64,000 nucleotides of DNA, from contig NZ_LT629749.1 of assembly GCF_900105065.1 (NCBI RefSeq), forward strand, positions 3,348,001-3,412,000, read 5' to 3'. A program made the translations under genes and the position numbers. Numbering within the stretch: position 1 is the stretch's first letter; each line of letters starts with the position of its first letter. This DNA is from Friedmanniella luteola. GTDB lineage: Bacteria; Actinomycetota; Actinomycetes; Propionibacteriales; Propionibacteriaceae. The notes beneath the pieces were generated by a model. The model saw only the letters and a list, made by a program, of their open reading frames with translations. It was not told where the DNA came from and searched no databases. Shown here in pieces: positions 26,046 to 34,396 of the stretch.

Positions 26046-26973
26046 GCCGGACGGGCGCCCGGAGCTGCTGGTGCTGCGCGCCCTGGGGCTGGGCGACCTG
26101 CTGGTCGCGGTCCCGGCGCTGCGCGGGATCCGCCGGGCCCGACCCGACGCGCGCGTCGTGCTGGCGACGTCGGCCTGGCTGGAGCCGGTGGTGGAGCTCG
26201 CCGACGCCGTCGACGTGCTGCTCCCGACGGTGGAGCTGGCCCCGCTGGACCTCGCACCCGGTCGGGTGGAGGCGGCGGTCGACCTGCACGGGCACGGCCC
26301 GCGCAGCCGGGCGGTCTGCGAGGCGGTCCGGCCGCAGCGGCTGGTCGGCTGGCGGGCGCCGGGCTGGGAGGGCCCCGAGCACCCGGAGGACGTCCACGAG
26401 CGCGAGCGCTGGGCGAGCCTGGTCACCGCGCACGGGATGCCGGCCGACCCGCTCGACCTGGCCCTGCGGCCCCCGGACCTGCCGAGCCCGCACCCCGGGG
26501 CGGTGGTCGTGCACGTCGGTGCCGCCTTCGGCTCGCGGGAGTGGCCCGTGGCGCGGTTCGGCGCGGTGGCCGCCGCGCTGCGGGCGCGGGACCTGGAGGT
26601 CGTCGTGACAGGGGGCGCACGGGACGTGGAGCGGGCCCGCCGGGTGGCCGAGGTCGGCGGGCTGCCCGCGGCCGCGGTGCTCGCCGGACGGCTGCCGCTG
26701 CTGGACTTCGCGGCCCTGGTGGCCGGGGCCCGGCTGGTGGTGACGGCCGACACCGGTGCCGGGCACCTGGCCTCGGCCTACGCGCGGCCCTCGGTCGTCG
26801 TCTTCGGGCCCGCCCCGCCGGAGCACTGGGGCCCGCCGCCGGGACCGCACGTCGCCCTCACCCATGCCGCGCTGCGCGGCTCCTCCCCCTTCACCGACCA
26901 GCCCGACCCGGCGCTGCTCGCCGTCACGGTCGCGGAGGTGCTGGCCGCCGTCGACTCGCTGCAGATCGTGTGA
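26029..26973 (+). CDS. Family 9 glycosyltransferase (heptosyltransferase-like), second copy
   Basis: At 314 aa, it carries LVLRALGLGDLLVAVPALRG, the GT9 start motif, and VDLHGHGPRS. On the donor side are VVVHVGAAFGSREWPV and VVTADTGAGHLASAYARPS. It lacks the C-terminal cysteine cluster of the first copy, so the two probably act at successive steps. The GTG at 26029 has GGGAGG 5 nt upstream and overlaps the first copy by 17 bp, indicating coupled translation. The TGA stop lies within the terminator stem. Confidence 0.86.
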   Translation: MDRLAEPDGRPELLVLRALGLGDLLVAVPALRGIRRARPDARVVLATSAWLEPVVELADAVDVLLPTVELAPLDLAPGRVEAAVDLHGHGPRSRAVCEAVRPQRLVGWRAPGWEGPEHPEDVHERERWASLVTAHGMPADPLDLALRPPDLPSPHPGAVVVHVGAAFGSREWPVARFGAVAAALRARDLEVVVTGGARDVERARRVAEVGGLPAAAVLAGRLPLLDFAALVAGARLVVTADTGAGHLASAYARPSVVVFGPAPPEHWGPPPGPHVALTHAALRGSSPFTDQPDPALLAVTVAEVLAAVDSLQIV

Positions 26974-27007
26974 GCCGGCGAGGTGCCGTCACCTCGCCGG
27001 CTCGCAC
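26968..27007. terminator. Bidirectional hairpin between the GT9 operon and the YceI gene
   Basis: Arms of 18 nt (26968-26985 and 26990-27007) pair with one G-T mismatch around a CCGT loop. The core is GAGCCGGCGAGGTG. It includes the stop of the second GT9 gene. Confidence 0.75.
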
Positions 27008-27027
27008 GCTGACGCGGGCGGCGGTCC

Positions 27028-27576
27028 TCAGGCGAGGACGGCCTCGATCTCGAGGTTGATGTCGATCTTGTCGCCGATGAGCAGCTTGCCGCCCTCAAGC
27101 GGGACGTTGAAGTCGACGCCGTAGTCCTTGCGGCTGATCGTGGTGCTGGCCTCGGCACCGAGCCGGGTCACGCCGTAGGCGTCCACGGCCACGCCGAGGA
27201 ACTCCGCGGCCAGCTCGACGGGGCGGGTGCGGCCGTTGATGGTCAGGTCGCCGGTGATGACGTGCCCGTCCGGGCCCTCGACCACGCCGGTGGAGACGAA
27301 GACCAGCTGCTGGCCGGCCTCGGCGTCGAAGAAGTCGGTGGAGCGCAGGTGGCCGTCGCGCTGCTCGTTGTTCGTGGTGATGGACGCGCTCGTGATGGCG
27401 ACCTCGACGGAGCTGGCGGTCGCGTCGTCGGTGGTGACGATCGTGCCGGAGAAGTCGGTGAAGGTGCCGCGGACCTTGCTCATCAGGTGCCGGACGGTGA
27501 AGCCGACGGTGGAGTGGCTGGGGTCGACGGTCCAGGTGCCGGCGACGAGGCCGGATCCGACGAGTTCGGTGGTCAT
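27028..27576 (-). CDS. YceI family lipid-binding-like protein
   Basis: This 182-aa YceI lipocalin-like beta barrel has no signal peptide, so it is cytoplasmic. GTWTVDPSHSTVGFTVRHLMSKVRG-type opening strands, ITTNNEQRDGHLRSTDFFDAE, DLTINGRTRPV and ISRKDYGVDFN are the family landmarks. Members bind isoprenoids or amphiphiles and are often stress-induced. It is divergent from a MarR regulator with two shared operator-like repeats, so MarR control is likely. A GAGGAG Shine-Dalgarno precedes the ATG. Confidence 0.93.
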   Translation of the reverse strand: MTTELVGSGLVAGTWTVDPSHSTVGFTVRHLMSKVRGTFTDFSGTIVTTDDATASSVEVAITSASITTNNEQRDGHLRSTDFFDAEAGQQLVFVSTGVVEGPDGHVITGDLTINGRTRPVELAAEFLGVAVDAYGVTRLGAEASTTISRKDYGVDFNVPLEGGKLLIGDKIDINLEIEAVLA

Positions 27577-27624
27577 GCTGTTCTCCTCAGGAGGGACGGG
27601 GTGCCGACACGGAGCCCGGCACTG

Positions 27625-27640
27625 AGTTGATGGTTCAACT
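27625..27640. promoter_or_regulatory. MarR-type operator copy 1
   Basis: AGTTGA-TGGT-TCAACT is a perfect 6-bp inverted repeat with a 4-bp spacer, in the yceI-marR intergenic region on the yceI side. Confidence 0.6.
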
Positions 27641-27662
27641 GAGATCCAGTGTGGCCCCGTCT

Positions 27663-27678
27663 GATTGAAATGTCAACT
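27663..27678. promoter_or_regulatory. MarR-type operator copy 2
   Basis: GATTGA-AATG-TCAACT shares the TTGA-N4-TCAA core and spacing of copy 1. It overlaps the marR -35 (TTGAAA, 27665-27670) and a TTGACA on the opposite strand (27671-27676) that may be the yceI -35. A repressor bound here would block both genes. Confidence 0.6.
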
Positions 27679-27694
27679 ACATCTCGGCTAGACT
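27665..27694 (+). promoter_or_regulatory. marR promoter (-35 TTGAAA, -10 TAGACT)
   Basis: TTGAAA (27665-27670), an 18-bp spacer and TAGACT (27689-27694), ending 7 nt before the ATG at 27702. The transcript should be leaderless. Confidence 0.6.
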
Positions 27695-27701
27695 CGCGGT
27701 C

Positions 27702-28166
27702 ATGCCCCGCGCCCAGACCGCACCTCGTTGGCTCGACGCCGATCAGCAGCGGATCTGGCGCGCCTACCTGCTGGGCAGCGCCCGCCTCGCCGAGCGGCTC
27801 GACGCCGACCTGCGCGCGTTCGGCCTCGACCTCGGCGAGTACGAGATCCTCGTCACGCTGTCCGAGGCGCCGGAGCGCCGGGTCCGGATGTCCGAGCTGG
27901 CCGACGCCGTGCACCAGTCCCGGTCCCGCCTCACCCACACGGTGTCGCGGATGGAGGCCGCCGGGCTGGTCGACCGGGCCAGCTGCCCGACCGACCGGCG
28001 CGGGGTCTGGGCGCACCTGAGCGACGAGGGCTTCGCGCTGCTGGAGTCCGCGGCCCCCACCCACGTCGAGGCCGTGCGCCGGAACTTCGTCGAGGCGATG
28101 ACCGCGGAGGACTACCGAGCGGTCGGCCGGGCCTTCACCGCGGTGCTGGCCGCGAGCGACGACTGA
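27702..28166 (+). CDS. MarR family transcriptional regulator
   Basis: At 154 aa, it has the MarR winged helix: YEILVTLSEAPERRVRMSELADAV, recognition helix SRSRLTHTVSRMEAAGLV, and the wing DRASCPTDRRGVWAHLSDEG. One cysteine (near residue 93) lies in the wing. It is divergent from yceI with operator repeats overlapping its own promoter, so it most likely represses itself and yceI. The ligand is unknown. Confidence 0.92.
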   Translation: MPRAQTAPRWLDADQQRIWRAYLLGSARLAERLDADLRAFGLDLGEYEILVTLSEAPERRVRMSELADAVHQSRSRLTHTVSRMEAAGLVDRASCPTDRRGVWAHLSDEGFALLESAAPTHVEAVRRNFVEAMTAEDYRAVGRAFTAVLAASDD

Positions 28167-28237
28167 CCCCGGGCTCGTCGTCCACCCCCGCTCGCGGCCG
28201 GAGTGGGCACGACGCCGGCGACTAGCATGCAGTCGAC

Positions 28238-31063
28238 ATGCCGAACGCCGTGAGCCTGCCGAACCCGGTCGCCGAGCTGCCCGAGGTCGGTGACCTCCGG
28301 GCCGAGCTCCGCCGCCGCCGGGTCCCGCACACGCTGGACTCCACCAAGCTCACCCGCGCGCTCTACTCCTCCGACGCCTCCCTCTACCGGGTCGTGCCGC
28401 AGGCGGTCGCGCACCCGCGCACGGTCGAGGAGGCGGTCGCCGTGCTCGACGCCGCCCGGGCCGTCGGCATGCCGGTGACGACCCGCGGCGCGGGCACCTC
28501 GTGCGCCGGCAACGCCGTGGGTCCGGGGCTGGTGCTGGACACCGCCCGGCACCTCACCGCGATCACCGCGCTCGACCCCGGCGCCCGGACCGCGACCGTC
28601 GAGCCCGGCGTCGTGCAGTCCTCGCTGCAGGTCGCGGCCGCCCCGCACGGGCTGCGGTTCGGACCGGACCCGTCGACCCACAACCGCTGCACCATCGGCG
28701 GGATGATCGGCAACAACGCGTGCGGGCCGCGGGCGCTCGGCTACGGCCGGACCGCCGACAACGTCGTCGCCCTCGACGTGCTGACCGGCAGCGGCGAGCG
28801 CCTCCGGCTCGACGGCACCGAGAGCGTCGACGCCTTCGCCAGCCTGACCGCCCTGAAGAAGGTGGTCGGGGCCAACCTCGGCACCATCCGCACCGAGTTC
28901 GGCCGTTTCGGGCGGCAGGTGTCGGGCTACAGCCTGGAGCACCTCCTGCCGGAGCGTCGCTTCGACGTCGCCCGCTTCTTCGCGGGCACCGAGGGCACCC
29001 TGGGGGTCATCCTCGGCGCGACGGTCCGGCTGGTCGAGGACTCCCCGCACAAGCTGATGGTCGCGCTCGGCTACGCCTCGATGGCCGACGCCGGGGACGC
29101 CGCGACGGCGATCCTGCCGCACCGGCCGACGGCGGCCGAGGGCCTCGACCGGCGGATCGTCGAGGTCGTCCGGCGCACCCACGGCGAGGCGGCCGTGCCG
29201 CCGCTCCCCCGGGGCGACGGCTGGATGTTCGTGGAGGTGGTGGGCGACGACGCGGCCGAGGTCCGCGCCCGGGCCGAGCGGGTGCTGGCCGACGGGCAGG
29301 CCCTCGACGGTTTCGTGGTCGACGACCCCCGGCAGGCGCTGGCGCTGTGGAAGATCCGCGAGGACGGGGCCGGGCTGGCGGGCGTCAGCCTCGCGTCCCC
29401 GGCCTACCCGGGCTGGGAGGACGCGGCCGTCCCGCCCGAGCACCTGGGCAGCTACCTGCGCGACTTCGACGCCCTGCTCGCCAGCCACGGGCTGGACGGG
29501 CTGCCGTACGGCCACTTCGGCGACGGCTGCGTGCACGTCCGCATCGACTTCCCGCTGACCACCGCCGGCGGCGACGCCGTGCACCGCGCCTTCCTGCGGG
29601 AGGCGGCCGCCCTGGTCGCCCGCTACGGCGGCTCGATGTCGGGCGAGCACGGCGACGGCCGGGCCCGCTCGTCGCTGCTGCCGGCCATGTACTCCGCCGA
29701 CGCCATCCGCCTCTTCGGCGAGGTCAAGGCCGCCTTCGACCCCGACGACCTGCTGAACCCGGGGGTCCTCGTCGACCCCCGCCCCTTCGACGCCGACCTG
29801 CGCGCCGTCGCGCTCGTCGGCAAGGTCGACCACTTCGCGCAGGAGGTGCACAACTGCTCCGGGGTGGGCAAGTGCCTGGCGAACACCACCCCCGGGCTCG
29901 GCGTGATGTGCCCGTCGTACCAGGCCACCCGCGAGGAGAAGGACTCGACCCGCGGGCGCGCCCGGGTGCTGCAGGAGATGATCAACGGCGAGGTGATCAC
30001 GATGGGGTGGAAGTCCCCCGCCGTGCACCAGGCCCTCGACCTCTGCCTGTCCTGCAAGGGATGTGCGCGCGACTGCCCCACCGGGATCGACATGGCGTCG
30101 TACAAGTCGCAGGTGATCGACCACACCTACCGCGGCAAGATCAGGCCGCGCAGCCACTACACGCTGGGCTGGCTGCCGCGCTGGGGCCGCATGATCACCC
30201 GCAACCGCGCGCTCTCGACCTTGATCAACACCACGATGGCCACCCCGGGGCTGCGCCGGGTGGTGCGCTGGAGCGCCGGCGTCGACCAGCGCCGCGCGCT
30301 CCCCCGGTTCGCGACCCGCGCCGCCCGCGACCGGGTCGACGTGCCGGCGAGCGGCGGCCGACGCGTCGTCCTCTGGGTGGACTCGTTCTCCGACTGCTTC
30401 ACCGGTGAGGGCGTCGAGGCCGCGGTGGCCCTGCTCACCCAGGCCGGGTACGCCCCGGAGTTCCTGGAGCGCAACGCCTGCTGCGGCCTGACCTGGATCA
30501 GCACCGGTCAGCGGGACGGGGCCCGTCGGCAGCTGCGGGAGGCGCTCGACGTGCTGCACCCCCACGTCGCCGCCGGGACGCCCGTCGTCGGGCTCGAGCC
30601 GTCGTGCCTGGCCGTGTGGCGCAGTGACGCCGCCGAGCTCCTGCCGGACGACCCGCGCGTGGGCGACCTCGCCGCCGGCGTGCTGACGATGGCCGAGCTG
30701 CTCACCCGCACGGAGGGCTGGCGTCCCCCCGACCTGAGCGGGGTCGAGCTGGTCGCCCAGCCGCACTGCCACCACGCCTCGGTGATCGGCTGGAAGGCCG
30801 ACGCGGACCTGCTGGCCGCCTCGGGCGCGACGGTGACCACGGTCGGCGGCTGCTGCGGCCTCGCCGGCAACTTCGGTGCCGAGAAGGGCCACTACGACGT
30901 CTCGGTGAAGGTCGCCCAGCACGACCTGCTGCCCGCCGTCGAGTCCCGACCGGACGCGGTGGTGCTGGCCGACGGGTTCTCCTGCCGGACCCAGCTGGCC
31001 GAGCTCGCGGGCCGCCGAGCCGTCACCCTGGCGGAGCTCCTGACCCGCCCTCACCCCTCCTGA
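28238..31063 (+). CDS. FAD-binding and 4Fe-4S oxidoreductase, D-lactate/D-2-hydroxyacid dehydrogenase type (YdiJ/Dld-like)
   Basis: This 941-aa multidomain enzyme probably oxidises a D-2-hydroxyacid and passes electrons to quinone. The N-terminal FAD-binding PCMH domain has VTTRGAGTSCAGNAVG near residue 85 and the IGGMIGNNACGPRALGYG loop. The FAD-linked oxidase C-terminal domain contains PYGHFGDGCVHVR and SGEHGDGRARS. The iron-sulfur module has HNCSGVGKC-MCPSY and a classic cluster with C603, C606, C609 and C613 (CLSCKGCARDCP). Two CCG domains follow (ACCGLTW and GGCCGLAGNFG). A -10 TAGCAT at 28223-28228 lies 9 nt before the ATG. Confidence 0.9.
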   Translation: MPNAVSLPNPVAELPEVGDLRAELRRRRVPHTLDSTKLTRALYSSDASLYRVVPQAVAHPRTVEEAVAVLDAARAVGMPVTTRGAGTSCAGNAVGPGLVLDTARHLTAITALDPGARTATVEPGVVQSSLQVAAAPHGLRFGPDPSTHNRCTIGGMIGNNACGPRALGYGRTADNVVALDVLTGSGERLRLDGTESVDAFASLTALKKVVGANLGTIRTEFGRFGRQVSGYSLEHLLPERRFDVARFFAGTEGTLGVILGATVRLVEDSPHKLMVALGYASMADAGDAATAILPHRPTAAEGLDRRIVEVVRRTHGEAAVPPLPRGDGWMFVEVVGDDAAEVRARAERVLADGQALDGFVVDDPRQALALWKIREDGAGLAGVSLASPAYPGWEDAAVPPEHLGSYLRDFDALLASHGLDGLPYGHFGDGCVHVRIDFPLTTAGGDAVHRAFLREAAALVARYGGSMSGEHGDGRARSSLLPAMYSADAIRLFGEVKAAFDPDDLLNPGVLVDPRPFDADLRAVALVGKVDHFAQEVHNCSGVGKCLANTTPGLGVMCPSYQATREEKDSTRGRARVLQEMINGEVITMGWKSPAVHQALDLCLSCKGCARDCPTGIDMASYKSQVIDHTYRGKIRPRSHYTLGWLPRWGRMITRNRALSTLINTTMATPGLRRVVRWSAGVDQRRALPRFATRAARDRVDVPASGGRRVVLWVDSFSDCFTGEGVEAAVALLTQAGYAPEFLERNACCGLTWISTGQRDGARRQLREALDVLHPHVAAGTPVVGLEPSCLAVWRSDAAELLPDDPRVGDLAAGVLTMAELLTRTEGWRPPDLSGVELVAQPHCHHASVIGWKADADLLAASGATVTTVGGCCGLAGNFGAEKGHYDVSVKVAQHDLLPAVESRPDAVVLADGFSCRTQLAELAGRRAVTLAELLTRPHPS

Positions 31064-31125
31064 CCAGGGCCGGGACTTTGGTCCTGACTCTTCGGCCGGA
31101 TGGCGGCGTTCCTCCACTTCGCTGA

Positions 31126-31131
31126 CAGACT
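31126..31131 (+). promoter_or_regulatory. -10 element of the CAP/Ig-like gene (leaderless)
   Basis: CAGACT is followed by 7 nt and the ATG at 31139. This favours that ATG over the in-frame ATG at 31100. Confidence 0.45.
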
Positions 31132-31138
31132 TCGGGCC

Positions 31139-33511
31139 ATGTTGGCGATCCCCCGAGCCATCCCTGTTCGCGCGCGCTCCCTGGCCCTGGGCCTGCCCCT
31201 CCTGCTCACCGGTCTGCTGGTGCTGAGCCCGGCCCCCGCCCAGGCGGCGCCTGCCCCCGCACCGTCGACCGTCGCCGCGGTCGACCCGCGCGACCGCGCC
31301 TCCGTGGCGGCGGTCTACCACGACGTCTACCTGCCGGCGATGGCCGTCCGCGCGCCGGCGGCGGCCACCGACCTGCGCACCACCTGCCGGGCCGGCGGCA
31401 CACCCGCGGCGCTGCAGAACGCCACCCGCGACCTGGTGAACTACTTCCGCGCCCTGAGCGGCGTCGCCCCGGTCACCTTCGACGCCGACTACTCGGCCCG
31501 GGCCCAGAAGGCCGCCCTCATCGGCTACGCGAACAACCAGCTCAGCCACGCGCCGGCGCGGAGCGCCGTCTGCTTCAGCGAGGACGGGGCCGACGCCGCC
31601 GCCCGCTCCAACCTCGCCCTCGGCTACGCGGGGGCCGACGTCGTCCGCGGCTACATGGACGACGCCGGGGAGGGCAACCGGGCCGCCGGTCACCGCTGGT
31701 GGCTGCAGAACCCCCGGACGGCCACGATGGGCAACGGCACGGTGGGCACGGCCAACGCGCTGTGGGTGGCCGGTGAGAAGAGCTTCACGACCGCTCCCCG
31801 CTACACCAGCTGGCCCTCCGCGGGCTACGTCCCCGCCCCCCTGGAGCCGGGCGGCCGCTGGTCGTTCACGACCTGGGACCCCGACTACGACCTGAGCCGG
31901 GCCACCGTCGGCGTCACCGGGCCGGCGGGCGAGGTCGCCGTCACCCAGGCCCCGGTCGACCCCACCTTCGGCTCGCTGGTCTTCGACGTCGGCGCGATCG
32001 CCCGACCCGAGGGCTCCGCGGCCAGCGACTACACCGTGACCGTCACCGGCATCCTCAAGCGCGGGGAGCCGATCTCCCCCTACCGCTACACCGTGGCCCT
32101 GTTCGACCCCGACGCGGACCTGCCCCTGGAGGCGACGACGGAGGTCGCGGTGACCGGGACCACGCAGGTCGGCCAGGTCCTGACGGCGGTGGCGCCCGCC
32201 TGGTCGCTGCCCGGCACGACGACGACCTACCAGTGGTTCCGCGGCGACCTGGCGATCCCCGACGCCACCGGGACGGCGCTGCTGCTGACCTCCGCCGACA
32301 CCGGGTCCGCGATCCGGGTCGAGGCCACCGGCCGCGTGGCGGGGCGGGCACCCGTGGTCGACCGCTCCGAGCCGACGACGCTGGTGACGACGCCCGCCTC
32401 GGTCAGCGTCACCGCCACCTCCCCGGACCAGGGCGAGGTCCGGCTGTCGGTGACCGTGGCGGCCGCCGGCGAGCCGGCCCCGAGCGGCACCGTCGACATC
32501 CTCGAGGGCGAGACGGTCGTCGCGCCGGCCGTCCCCCTCGCCGCGGGCCGGGCCACCCGGACCCTGAGCGGGGTCACGCCGGGCGACCGCAGCTACACCG
32601 TCCGCTTCCGCGGCACGGCCCGCGTCAGCCCCGCCACCTCCCCCGCCGCCGCCGTCAGCGTGGGCGGGCCCGTCCAGGCCGAGCTCGAGGTCCGGACCGC
32701 CTCGCCGGCCCCGGGCCGGCTCGCGCTGGACGTGGTCGTCACCGGGAAGGGTGAGCAGCAGGGCCCGGACGGCCGGCTGGAGGTCCGGGAGGGCACCGCC
32801 CTCGTCGGCGCCCCGGTCGCGGTCACCGACGGCCGCGCCGCCTGGACCGCCAGCGGGCTCCGGCCCGGGGCCCACACCTACACCGTGCGGTTCCTGGGCT
32901 CCAGCCGTGTCGCGCCCGCCAGCGTGACCACGGTGGCCACCGTCGGGGACCGGGCGACCACCACGGTCGCCGCCTCGGCGACGTCACCGTCGGTCGGCGT
33001 CCTGACCGTCGCCGCGGCCGTCACCGCGGCGGGCCAGCCCGCGTCGGGCGGGACGGTGACGATCGCCGAGGGCACCAAGACCGTGGTCAGCGGGCTGCCG
33101 GTGACCGCCGGGCGGGCGACCTGGACCGGCCAGCGCCTGACCAGCGGCCGGCACACCTACACGCTCCGCTACAGCGGCACCACCGCGGTCAAGCCGGCGA
33201 CGACGACGCTGGCCACGACGGTCAAGGCCAAGGTCGCGCCCGTCCTGACCCTCCGGGCGAGCTCGCCGTCGTCGCGGAAGGTGACCGTCGCGATCGCGGT
33301 CAAGGCCAGCGGCCAGACCGGCCTGGGCGGGACCGTGACGGTCAGGGAGGGCACCAGGACGCTCAAGTCCGGCCTCGTGGTCACGAGCGGGAAGGCGACC
33401 TGGACGGCGACCAAGGTCGCCGCGGGCAAGCACACCTACACCGTGTCCTACGGCGGCACCTCCCAGGTGGCGGCCGGGACCGCGAAGGTGGCCGTCACCG
33501 TCAGGAGGTGA
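31139..33511 (+). CDS. Secreted CAP-domain protein with four C-terminal Ig-like repeats
   Basis: This 790-aa exported protein has a signal peptide (arginines, LALGLPLLLTGLLVL core, AQA site near residue 38). The CAP/SCP domain at about 85-220 contains LVNYFRALSGVAPVTFD and GHRWWLQNPRTATMGNGTV. A linker and an Ig-like domain (TYQWFRGDLAIPDATG) follow at about 340-420. Four repeats of about 90 residues each end in S/TYT-[VL]-[RS]-[FY]-x-G-[ST]-x-x-V. The last two are rich in K and T, which suits an extended surface stalk. It has no LPXTG motif, so it is probably released. Function is unknown; extracellular binding or adhesion is a guess. The alternative start is ATG 31100. Confidence 0.85.
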   Translation: MLAIPRAIPVRARSLALGLPLLLTGLLVLSPAPAQAAPAPAPSTVAAVDPRDRASVAAVYHDVYLPAMAVRAPAAATDLRTTCRAGGTPAALQNATRDLVNYFRALSGVAPVTFDADYSARAQKAALIGYANNQLSHAPARSAVCFSEDGADAAARSNLALGYAGADVVRGYMDDAGEGNRAAGHRWWLQNPRTATMGNGTVGTANALWVAGEKSFTTAPRYTSWPSAGYVPAPLEPGGRWSFTTWDPDYDLSRATVGVTGPAGEVAVTQAPVDPTFGSLVFDVGAIARPEGSAASDYTVTVTGILKRGEPISPYRYTVALFDPDADLPLEATTEVAVTGTTQVGQVLTAVAPAWSLPGTTTTYQWFRGDLAIPDATGTALLLTSADTGSAIRVEATGRVAGRAPVVDRSEPTTLVTTPASVSVTATSPDQGEVRLSVTVAAAGEPAPSGTVDILEGETVVAPAVPLAAGRATRTLSGVTPGDRSYTVRFRGTARVSPATSPAAAVSVGGPVQAELEVRTASPAPGRLALDVVVTGKGEQQGPDGRLEVREGTALVGAPVAVTDGRAAWTASGLRPGAHTYTVRFLGSSRVAPASVTTVATVGDRATTTVAASATSPSVGVLTVAAAVTAAGQPASGGTVTIAEGTKTVVSGLPVTAGRATWTGQRLTSGRHTYTLRYSGTTAVKPATTTLATTVKAKVAPVLTLRASSPSSRKVTVAIAVKASGQTGLGGTVTVREGTRTLKSGLVVTSGKATWTATKVAAGKHTYTVSYGGTSQVAAGTAKVAVTVRR

Positions 33512-33540
33512 GCCCGCACGCCGCGGGTCGAGGCCCTGCC

Positions 33541-33575
33541 GGCGGACCGACCACCCTGACGGTGGTCGATCCGCC
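33541..33575. terminator. Bidirectional hairpin, GACCACC/GGTGGTC family, between the CAP gene and dienelactone hydrolase
   Basis: GGCGGA/TCCGCC and GACCACC/GGTGGTC arms with a 5-nt loop. It has the same two-part design and core as the hairpin at 23154. Confidence 0.7.
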
Positions 33576-33581
33576 AGGAGG

Positions 33582-34277
33582 TCAGCCGAGGTGGCGGTGC
33601 AGGAACTCGAGCGTGCGCTGCCAGGCGAGGGCGGCGCTCTCGGCGTCGTAGGTGCCGAGGTGGTCGTCGTCGTTGGCGAAGGCGTGCCCGGCCGGGTAGT
33701 AGAAGTACTCGACCTCCACGCCGGCCTCGTCGCGGATCTGCTGCTCCTGGGCGCGGGCCTGGTCGGCGGGGTACATGGCGTCCTCCTCCCCGTAGTGCCC
33801 CTGCACCGGCGCGCTGATCGCCGCGTAGGAGCCCGGCAGGTGACCGACGCCGTAGTAGGGCACGACGGCGCCGATGGCGTCCGGCCGCTCCGTGGCCAGC
33901 AGCAGGACGAACCCGCCGCCCATGCAGTAGCCGACGGCCCCGACCTTCTCCGAGGTCACGGCCTGCTGCTCCTGCAGGTAGTCCACCGCCCCGGCGAGGG
34001 CGGCCGCGGCCTCCACCTCGGAGAGGGCGCCGGAGAGCTCGCCGGCCTCGTCGACGCCGTGGGTCACCCGGCCGCCGTAGAGGTCCGGGGCCAGGGCGAC
34101 GAAGCCCTCCGCGGCGTACCGGTCGACCATCGCGACCATGTGGTCGTCCAGGCCCCACCACTCCTGGATCACGATCAGGCCGGGACCGCTCCCCCCGGGC
34201 GGCAGCTGCAGGTAGCCGCTGATCGTCGTGCCGTTGCGGTCGAACCTGACGTTCTGGTGGGGGGCGAGGTCGCTCAA
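33582..34277 (-). CDS. Dienelactone hydrolase family protein
   Basis: This 231-aa alpha/beta hydrolase has a cysteine nucleophile in GYCMGGGF, the EWWGL loop near residue 38 (the dienelactone hydrolase landmark), APDLYGG and the catalytic histidine in GHAFAND. The acid is probably the aspartate in HYGEEDAM-type context. The start is taken as TTG at 34277: GAAGGA lies about 8 nt upstream and a TACAGT -10 (34321-34326) gives a 37-nt leader. An in-frame ATG at 34331 would precede that -10 and add no conserved residues. Confidence 0.88.
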   Translation of the reverse strand: MSDLAPHQNVRFDRNGTTISGYLQLPPGGSGPGLIVIQEWWGLDDHMVAMVDRYAAEGFVALAPDLYGGRVTHGVDEAGELSGALSEVEAAAALAGAVDYLQEQQAVTSEKVGAVGYCMGGGFVLLLATERPDAIGAVVPYYGVGHLPGSYAAISAPVQGHYGEEDAMYPADQARAQEQQIRDEAGVEVEYFYYPAGHAFANDDDHLGTYDAESAALAWQRTLEFLHRHLG

Positions 34278-34320
34278 GGCTGTGGTCCTTCGTGTGGGGT
34301 CGGGAGTGGGTCCGGCCGCC

Positions 34321-34348
34321 ACTGTAGCCATGTCGGTCGCGCGCGACC
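34321..34348 (-). promoter_or_regulatory. Dienelactone hydrolase promoter with palindrome
   Basis: On the minus strand TACAGT (34321-34326) is the putative -10. A 14-bp perfect palindrome GGTCGCGCGCGACC (34335-34348) lies just upstream, where it would sit between the -35 and -10 regions. Confidence 0.35.
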
Positions 34349-34396
34349 CATCGGCCTCGGTGCGGTCGCGCCGGCCGGTCCTGCCCGGCCCGCCGG

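Noticed and set aside
31100-31138. Upstream ATG as start of the CAP protein
   Set aside because: It lacks a promoter at the leaderless distance and puts 13 extra residues before the signal peptide; the ATG at 31139 has both a CAGACT at 7 nt and a normal signal sequence start.
28112-32875. A minus-strand open frame of about 1587 codons
   Set aside because: It lies opposite the D-lactate-dehydrogenase-like and CAP genes, which show full domain signatures. The translation is repetitive and unlike any protein.
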